Below are positions 7,298 through 11,501 of a stretch of DNA of 11,501 nt, one piece after another (position 1 is the stretch's first letter; each line of letters opens with the position of its first letter). The DNA comes from Muribaculaceae bacterium (GTDB lineage: Bacteria; Bacteroidota; Bacteroidia; Bacteroidales; Muribaculaceae). The position numbers and the translations under genes were made by a program. The stretch is from contig JAIDBM010000323.1 of NCBI GenBank assembly GCA_029056365.1, forward strand, positions 1 to 11,501, in the 5' to 3' direction. The notes beneath the pieces are model-generated. The model was given only the letters and a program-made list of their open reading frames with translations, was not told the origin of the DNA and did not search any database.

Positions 7298-9541
7298 TTA
7301 CTTTTTTTGTGCTGCGTAGTAGTTCATCAGACAGCCGTCGGCGAGAATCTGACGTTCGTCGGGAGTGAGATTTGTGAAATACAGTCTGAGGTCCTTGACA
7401 CCATCGCCGGTGATGGCTTTGGCCATGATTTCCTCTTTGCCGTCGAGAATGGCCTGGCGGATGCCGGGAACGAATACAAAGTCGCCGGGCGTATAGGGGA
7501 ATTCAGTGTCTTTCGAGATTGTGAAAGGAACGATGCCCCAGTTGATGCAGTTGGAACGATAGCGCTTGGTGGCATATTCGTAGCATATATTGGCATCACC
7601 GCCGAGAACTTTCTGGCATGAGGCTGCCTGCTCGCGTGCAGAACCGTCGCCCGGACGGTTTGCGAACACACACGAGCCAAGCGAGGTGTTTTCAGGTGTG
7701 GCACCTACTTTTGCGAGAACCTCCGCCACCTTTTCAGGACAGCGACCCTCTCTGCGCTCCAGATCTTCTTTCTGTATGCGTTTGCTTATGCCTACATATT
7801 CAGGCACACGGCGTGAGAGCGCGAATTCGCTGAGCTTGAGCGGATTTGAACGGTACGACGAGGTTTCGCCCGAGGGAATAAGCTCATCGGTAGTCGTTAC
7901 CGGGTCGTGGATTACCGCAGCGAGTTCAAGAAGCATGTTGTCCTGCATGGGGTACATCTTGGGCCAGTCTTTGATATTCGGGCCGTAACGGAGTTCTTCA
8001 TCGAGGTTCTCTTTCTCGAATCCGTTGTAAACACGACGTTCGTAAATCTTTGCGTCGTATTCATATGGTTTGTGGCTGTTGGTATAGTCGATATCGGTGG
8101 CTGCTGTGATTACGCCGCCGTTGGCTGCGGTGGCCGCGATAGAGCGGGCGTCCATCAGGGCAACCAGAGAGAGCTGGCCGTTGCCGGGTTTTGAGCCTTC
8201 GCGGTTTGGGAAGTTTCGTGTGGTGTGACGGATCGAGAGACCGTTGTTGGCGGGAACGTCGCCGGCTCCGAAACACGGGCCGCAGAAGGCCGGCTTGATT
8301 ATCACGCCGGCTTCGAGAAGTTCTTCTGCCACACGGTCGCGGGTGGTGGCCATATATACCGGAACAGACTGGGGATAGGCTGAAATCGTGAAATAGTCGT
8401 TGCCTACACTCTTGTCCTTAAGTATCGAGGCAGCTTCCGCAAGGTTGTCGTATGTGCCGCCCGAACATCCGGCAATGATGCCCTGGTCGGCCATTACTTT
8501 GCCGTTTTTGATTTTGCTTACAAGGTCGATGTCCACTTTGTCGCCGAAGCGTTTGCGGGCGTCTTCCTCCACTTCGCGGAGAATGCGTTCGGGGTCGGCC
8601 TGGAGTTCGTGTATCGTGCAGGCATTCGAAGGATGGAACGGCAGCGCTATCATTGACTCCTGTTTGTCGAGGTTAATCTTTATCACACCATCGTAATATG
8701 CTACATTTCCGGGGCGGAGTTCGCGATAGTCCTCCGGACGGTTGTGGATTTCGTAGTGATGTCTTACCTCGTCGTCGGTAATCCAGATAGAGCTGAGACA
8801 GGTGGTTTCGGTAGTCATTATGTCGATTCCGTTACGGAAGTCGATCGGAAGGTTCTTCACACCCGGGCCGGCAAATTCGAGCACCTTGTTTTTCACAAAA
8901 CCATTGTCGAAAACAGCTTTCACCAGAGAGATGGCGACATCGTGAGGACCGATGCCCTTGCGGGGAGTTCCTTCAAGCCATACGAGCACTACTTCGGGCG
9001 CGTTTATATCCCAGGTGTTTTTGAGAAGCTGTTTCACAAGTTCTCCGCCACCTTCTCCAACTCCCATATTGCCGAGCGAGCCGTAACGTGTGTGGCTGTC
9101 GGAACCGAGAATCATATTGCCGCATTTCACCATGGCTTCGCGGGCATACTGGTGTATTACAGCCTGATTGGCGGGAACATATATACCGCCGTATTTTTTG
9201 GCCGCCGAAAGGCCGAACACGTGGTCGTCCTCGTTGATTGTGCCGCCCACCGCGCATAGCGAATTGTGGCAGTTTGTCATGGCATAGGGCAGGGGGAATT
9301 TTTCAAGTCCGCTGGCGCGTGCAGTCTGTATGATTCCCACGTAGGTGATGTCGTGGCTCATCATTGCATCGAAGCGGATGCGCATTTTGTCGCCGCCGCT
9401 CTTGTCTACATCATGAGAGCGGAGAATACCATAGGTGATGGTGTTCTCGCGGGCTTCCTTCGGTGCGGGAAGTGCGGTTGTGTCGGTGGCGAAACGCTCG
9501 CCGTCGAGCAGATATACGCCTTTGTCAATAAGTTCTACCAT
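7298..9541 (-). CDS. Aconitase-superfamily hydratase, probable aconitate hydratase
   Basis: A 747-residue cytoplasmic Fe-S enzyme of the aconitase superfamily. It resembles the divergent group annotated simply as 'hydratase' (YbhJ-like) rather than canonical AcnA or AcnB. Its place before icd suggests citrate-isocitrate isomerisation. Cluster ligands are Cys-359 (AGCSGGTYDN), Cys-420 and Cys-423 (CGPCFG). Also present are SDSHT (147-151), His-130, Glu-245 (TTETT), RNFPNR (Arg-442, Arg-447) and the swivelling C-terminal domain with GDGSAREQ (Ser-634, Arg-636). Several canonical residues differ: where pig aconitase has HCDHLI (Asp100-His101) this protein has NCHNSL (His-92, Asn-93), and SSREH is SAREQ. 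The ATG at 9541 is 25 nt after the citCG stop. The family is certain; the exact substrate is inferred from neighbours. Confidence 0.85.
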   Translation of the reverse strand: MVELIDKGVYLLDGERFATDTTALPAPKEARENTITYGILRSHDVDKSGGDKMRIRFDAMMSHDITYVGIIQTARASGLEKFPLPYAMTNCHNSLCAVGGTINEDDHVFGLSAAKKYGGIYVPANQAVIHQYAREAMVKCGNMILGSDSHTRYGSLGNMGVGEGGGELVKQLLKNTWDINAPEVVLVWLEGTPRKGIGPHDVAISLVKAVFDNGFVKNKVLEFAGPGVKNLPIDFRNGIDIMTTETTCLSSIWITDDEVRHHYEIHNRPEDYRELRPGNVAYYDGVIKINLDKQESMIALPFHPSNACTIHELQADPERILREVEEDARKRFGDKVDIDLVSKIKNGKVMADQGIIAGCSGGTYDNLAEAASILKDKSVGNDYFTISAYPQSVPVYMATTRDRVAEELLEAGVIIKPAFCGPCFGAGDVPANNGLSIRHTTRNFPNREGSKPGNGQLSLVALMDARSIAATAANGGVITAATDIDYTNSHKPYEYDAKIYERRVYNGFEKENLDEELRYGPNIKDWPKMYPMQDNMLLELAAVIHDPVTTTDELIPSGETSSYRSNPLKLSEFALSRRVPEYVGISKRIQKEDLERREGRCPEKVAEVLAKVGATPENTSLGSCVFANRPGDGSAREQAASCQKVLGGDANICYEYATKRYRSNCINWGIVPFTISKDTEFPYTPGDFVFVPGIRQAILDGKEEIMAKAITGDGVKDLRLYFTNLTPDERQILADGCLMNYYAAQKK

Positions 9542-9566
9542 GTTTGGATTTAAGGGATAAGTTAGA

Positions 9567-11300
9567 TTATTGTAGTACTATAGAGTCGATTAAAATTGTC
9601 AGGGCAAGCATGTCGGCCGCTCCCCCTGGAGAAATGTTGCGTTCGATGCAGTCGCGGTTGAGCGCTTCAACAGAAGCGAGCGAACAGTTTTCCAATACCT
9701 CTCCCGCACGGTTCCGAAGCCAGGCGGCACCGGATTCTCCTGCCCTGTGCAGCACATTTGTGTCGTCAAGCTCGGTAATGATTTTAAGCAGAAGACGATG
9801 CAAAGCCAGTTGTCCGTTTCTGTTGCTCCTGAGGAAAGGAAGCCATGAATTGAAAAGCGATGCGTAACCCGACCTGGCCATTTCCAGTGCTCCGGCTTTT
9901 GAACAGGTGTTTTTCCGCACCGTTTCACCGTGGGTGTTGTGTCCGCCTTTTAATCCGGCGGCGGCGGCAGCTATTTCCATCGAAAGAGATTCAGGAGTCA
10001 GCCGACGGCCATGCCGTATAAGCTTGTTGGCACAATACAGAGTCAGGCCCATTGCAAATATGGCGCCCTTATGAGTATTTATGCCGTTTGTGGCTTCGAA
10101 CATATGATTTTCAGTCCGAATTCCGGCATCAATATTTGGCTCGGACCCTGTTTCGGCAGCAATTTCCATCAGGCCGGGAGTCAAGGCGTCGATGCTTCGG
10201 AGCATCAGTCTGTAGTCCATGTCGGTGTGGGCGCCGTTGTCGTGTCGGTCCACGAGTCCCGGCTTGGGCGTCAGGTCGAGTTCGGCTGTCAATGCATTCC
10301 TGGCAAGCCAGGCCAGAAGAATCGCGGGGTCGGAACCATAAATTCCGAGCGCGTCTTCGAATTCGCCGTCGGCAAGATATTTTCTAAGCCTTGATGCGGA
10401 AACAACAAGCGAGCCGCTGTCCCCGATGCGTTCGATTTCGCGGAATTCAATGCCGTGCTTCGGAAGAATCTCGGCCATCAATTCGTTGTATCGGGCTGTG
10501 AGCGGGTCGGCGGGTTCGCTTCCGGCAAAACGTACAGTGGCGCCTAAGGCCGGGGCTATATGACGGACGAATATGTCAAGGTCCAGTTTGATTGATACAT
10601 CGGTGGCATCGTCGCGCTGTTTCAGAAAATACGACGGGAAGGTTTCCGTGGAAACGGAATACGCTCCGGTGGAAAGAACCGTTACATTCGGTAAGTCACC
10701 GGTACCCTTCTCAACCATTTTTCTTCTGATGGAGTAAGGGAATATGGAACGGTCGTCTTCCACAACCAGAACATACAGATTGTCGACTTTCGCGGCCGAC
10801 GATGCAACGAGATACCTGTGGCCGATTGTGAACGGGTTGGCATTCATTACTATAATGCCGTTACGCCCGGCTTTTCGATGAGCCGACAAGGATTCAAGAT
10901 AATCTTTCAGACCGCGTGCCGTACTCTCTAAAAGCACAGCCTCGTCGGTGCTTCCTACCGGGTGGAAAGCGAGGTCGCGGAATAAAACCTCATATTCCGG
11001 TTTTGTGGAAACGGTAATTCTGTTGAAACCGTGTAGCCGGGCTTCCGCGCGAAGTCTGCTGATCAGCGAGTTGGCCACACCTGAACCTCTGTAGTCGGGC
11101 GATATGGCCACACACTTTATGATGCCGTGTCGGGTATCGAGTCCTCCGCCGCCTACAAGAGTGTCTTCGGAGTCGAAAATACCGTAATAGACCGACATTT
11201 CGTCGCGTCTCAGATTATTGGCGGACAGAAGTCCGTCGATAGCATCGAGCGACGACCGTAGAGACATTGGAATTTCGCGTATTTCAACTCCGTAATCCAT
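9567..11300 (-). CDS. citC/citG: Fused citrate lyase ligase and triphosphoribosyl-dephospho-CoA synthase
   Basis: A 577-residue bifunctional maturation protein for citrate lyase. The CitC half acetylates the lyase prosthetic-group thiol using ATP and acetate. It comprises a GNAT-like N-terminal domain (about 1-120, with GIIKCVAISPDYRGSG at 59-74), a nucleotidyltransferase with MNANPFTIGHR (152-162, TxGH motif), and VSASRLRKYL (300-309). The CitG half (about 325-577) makes the prosthetic-group precursor from ATP and dephospho-CoA. It shows TPKPGLVDR (344-352), NGINTHKGAIF (405-415), DTNVLHRAG (513-521) and CIERNISPGGAADML (551-565). CitG is more often separate or fused to CitX. The ATG at 11300 is chosen over a TTG at 11309; it overlaps the citX 3' end by 17 nt. 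Both halves look intact. The hydratase gene follows after 25 nt. Confidence 0.92.
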   Translation of the reverse strand: MDYGVEIREIPMSLRSSLDAIDGLLSANNLRRDEMSVYYGIFDSEDTLVGGGGLDTRHGIIKCVAISPDYRGSGVANSLISRLRAEARLHGFNRITVSTKPEYEVLFRDLAFHPVGSTDEAVLLESTARGLKDYLESLSAHRKAGRNGIIVMNANPFTIGHRYLVASSAAKVDNLYVLVVEDDRSIFPYSIRRKMVEKGTGDLPNVTVLSTGAYSVSTETFPSYFLKQRDDATDVSIKLDLDIFVRHIAPALGATVRFAGSEPADPLTARYNELMAEILPKHGIEFREIERIGDSGSLVVSASRLRKYLADGEFEDALGIYGSDPAILLAWLARNALTAELDLTPKPGLVDRHDNGAHTDMDYRLMLRSIDALTPGLMEIAAETGSEPNIDAGIRTENHMFEATNGINTHKGAIFAMGLTLYCANKLIRHGRRLTPESLSMEIAAAAAGLKGGHNTHGETVRKNTCSKAGALEMARSGYASLFNSWLPFLRSNRNGQLALHRLLLKIITELDDTNVLHRAGESGAAWLRNRAGEVLENCSLASVEALNRDCIERNISPGGAADMLALTILIDSIVLQ

Positions 11301-11501
11301 ATGCTTCAATCATTTTGGAAATATGTTGAAGAAGCTCGTTATAATCGTGGCTGCGAAGACGCATGCATACCCGGGCATCATTCCCGCAGATCAGGCATTT
11401 GCGTGGCATAAGCCCGAAGTCGCTCCTGCCTGCCGGTTTTCCGTCGGCGGCAATGACATCAATATCGAACAGACGGCCCAGCGGATGGGTATCTTCAATT
11501 C
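11284..11501 (-). CDS. citX: CitX, apo-citrate lyase prosthetic-group transferase (partial, N-terminus outside window)
   Basis: The last 71 codons and the stop (TGA, 11286-11284) of a gene that begins beyond the right edge. The visible residues run IEDTHPLGRLFDIDV, then GRSDFGLMPRKCLICGND, ARVCMRLRSHDYNELL and end EAYGLRS. This closely matches the C-terminus of CitX (E. coli has HPLGRLWDIDV and PRRCLLC followed by a third Cys). CitX transfers the phosphoribosyl-dephospho-CoA group, made by CitG, onto a Ser of the acyl-carrier subunit CitD. The gene overlaps the citC/citG start by 17 nt, so the two are probably translated together. The citD, citE and citF genes are expected further right, but this cannot be seen. 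Confidence 0.9.
   Translation of the reverse strand, partial: IEDTHPLGRLFDIDVIAADGKPAGRSDFGLMPRKCLICGNDARVCMRLRSHDYNELLQHISKMIEAYGLRS

Noticed and set aside
7298..7307. Second A-AAA-AAG slippery-like sequence at the end of the hydratase gene (CAA AAA AAG TAA)
   Set aside because: The heptamer is in phase but immediately precedes the normal stop. No stem-loop follows at a suitable distance, and the -1 frame ends inside the start of icd without a neat junction. It is most likely an ordinary Gln-Lys-Lys C-terminus.
11301..11309. TTG start at 11309 for citC/citG
   Set aside because: An in-frame ATG three codons later (11300) gives the same protein without needing a rare start codon.
1..11501. 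CRISPR arrays, insertion sequences, tRNA or rRNA genes, prophage
   Set aside because: I saw no repeat-spacer array, transposase, cloverleaf-like tRNA or rRNA sequence. The genes are closely packed housekeeping and metabolic genes on one strand.

Overview
All genes in this window lie on the minus strand, so transcription runs from the right end to the left. The organism looks like a member of the Bacteroidales (Bacteroidota). Moderate GC content, a large AsmA-family protein, AT-rich leaders without clear Shine-Dalgarno sequences, and two sequences matching the Bacteroides -7 promoter box (TAnnTTTG) all support this. A gut lineage such as Muribaculaceae is possible, but that is inference only.

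Right block (11501 to about 6000): a citrate-metabolism operon. It starts with the C-terminal part of CitX (prosthetic-group transferase of citrate lyase). This overlaps a fused CitC-CitG protein (citrate lyase ligase plus triphosphoribosyl-dephospho-CoA synthase). Next, with gaps of 25 and 19 nt, come a divergent aconitase-superfamily hydratase and a eukaryote-type NADP-dependent isocitrate dehydrogenase. The structural genes citD/citE/citF probably lie just beyond position 11501. Together the genes assemble active citrate lyase (citrate to oxaloacetate plus acetate) and interconvert citrate, isocitrate and 2-oxoglutarate. A 12-bp perfect hairpin at 6003-6035 probably ends this transcript.

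Middle and left block (5926 to 60): a Bacteroides-type promoter precedes dtd (D-aminoacyl-tRNA deacylase). dtd overlaps a 1194-residue AsmA-like membrane-anchored protein by ATGA. That gene overlaps a HAD-family phosphatase/mutase gene by 101 nt. A further Bacteroides-type promoter then precedes aroB (3-dehydroquinate synthase). A long hairpin just after aroB is the likely terminator.

The most interesting points are these. (1) The 3' end of the AsmA gene carries the parts of a candidate programmed -1 ribosomal frameshift site: an in-phase A-AAA-AAG heptamer, an 8-nt spacer, an 8-bp stem-loop, and a -1 frame whose stop overlaps the HAD start codon as ATGA. (2) The aconitase-family enzyme seems to lack the canonical catalytic Asp-His pair yet sits between citrate lyase maturation genes and isocitrate dehydrogenase. 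(3) CitC and CitG are fused in one polypeptide. All family assignments come from reading motifs and remembered family sequences; no search was run.
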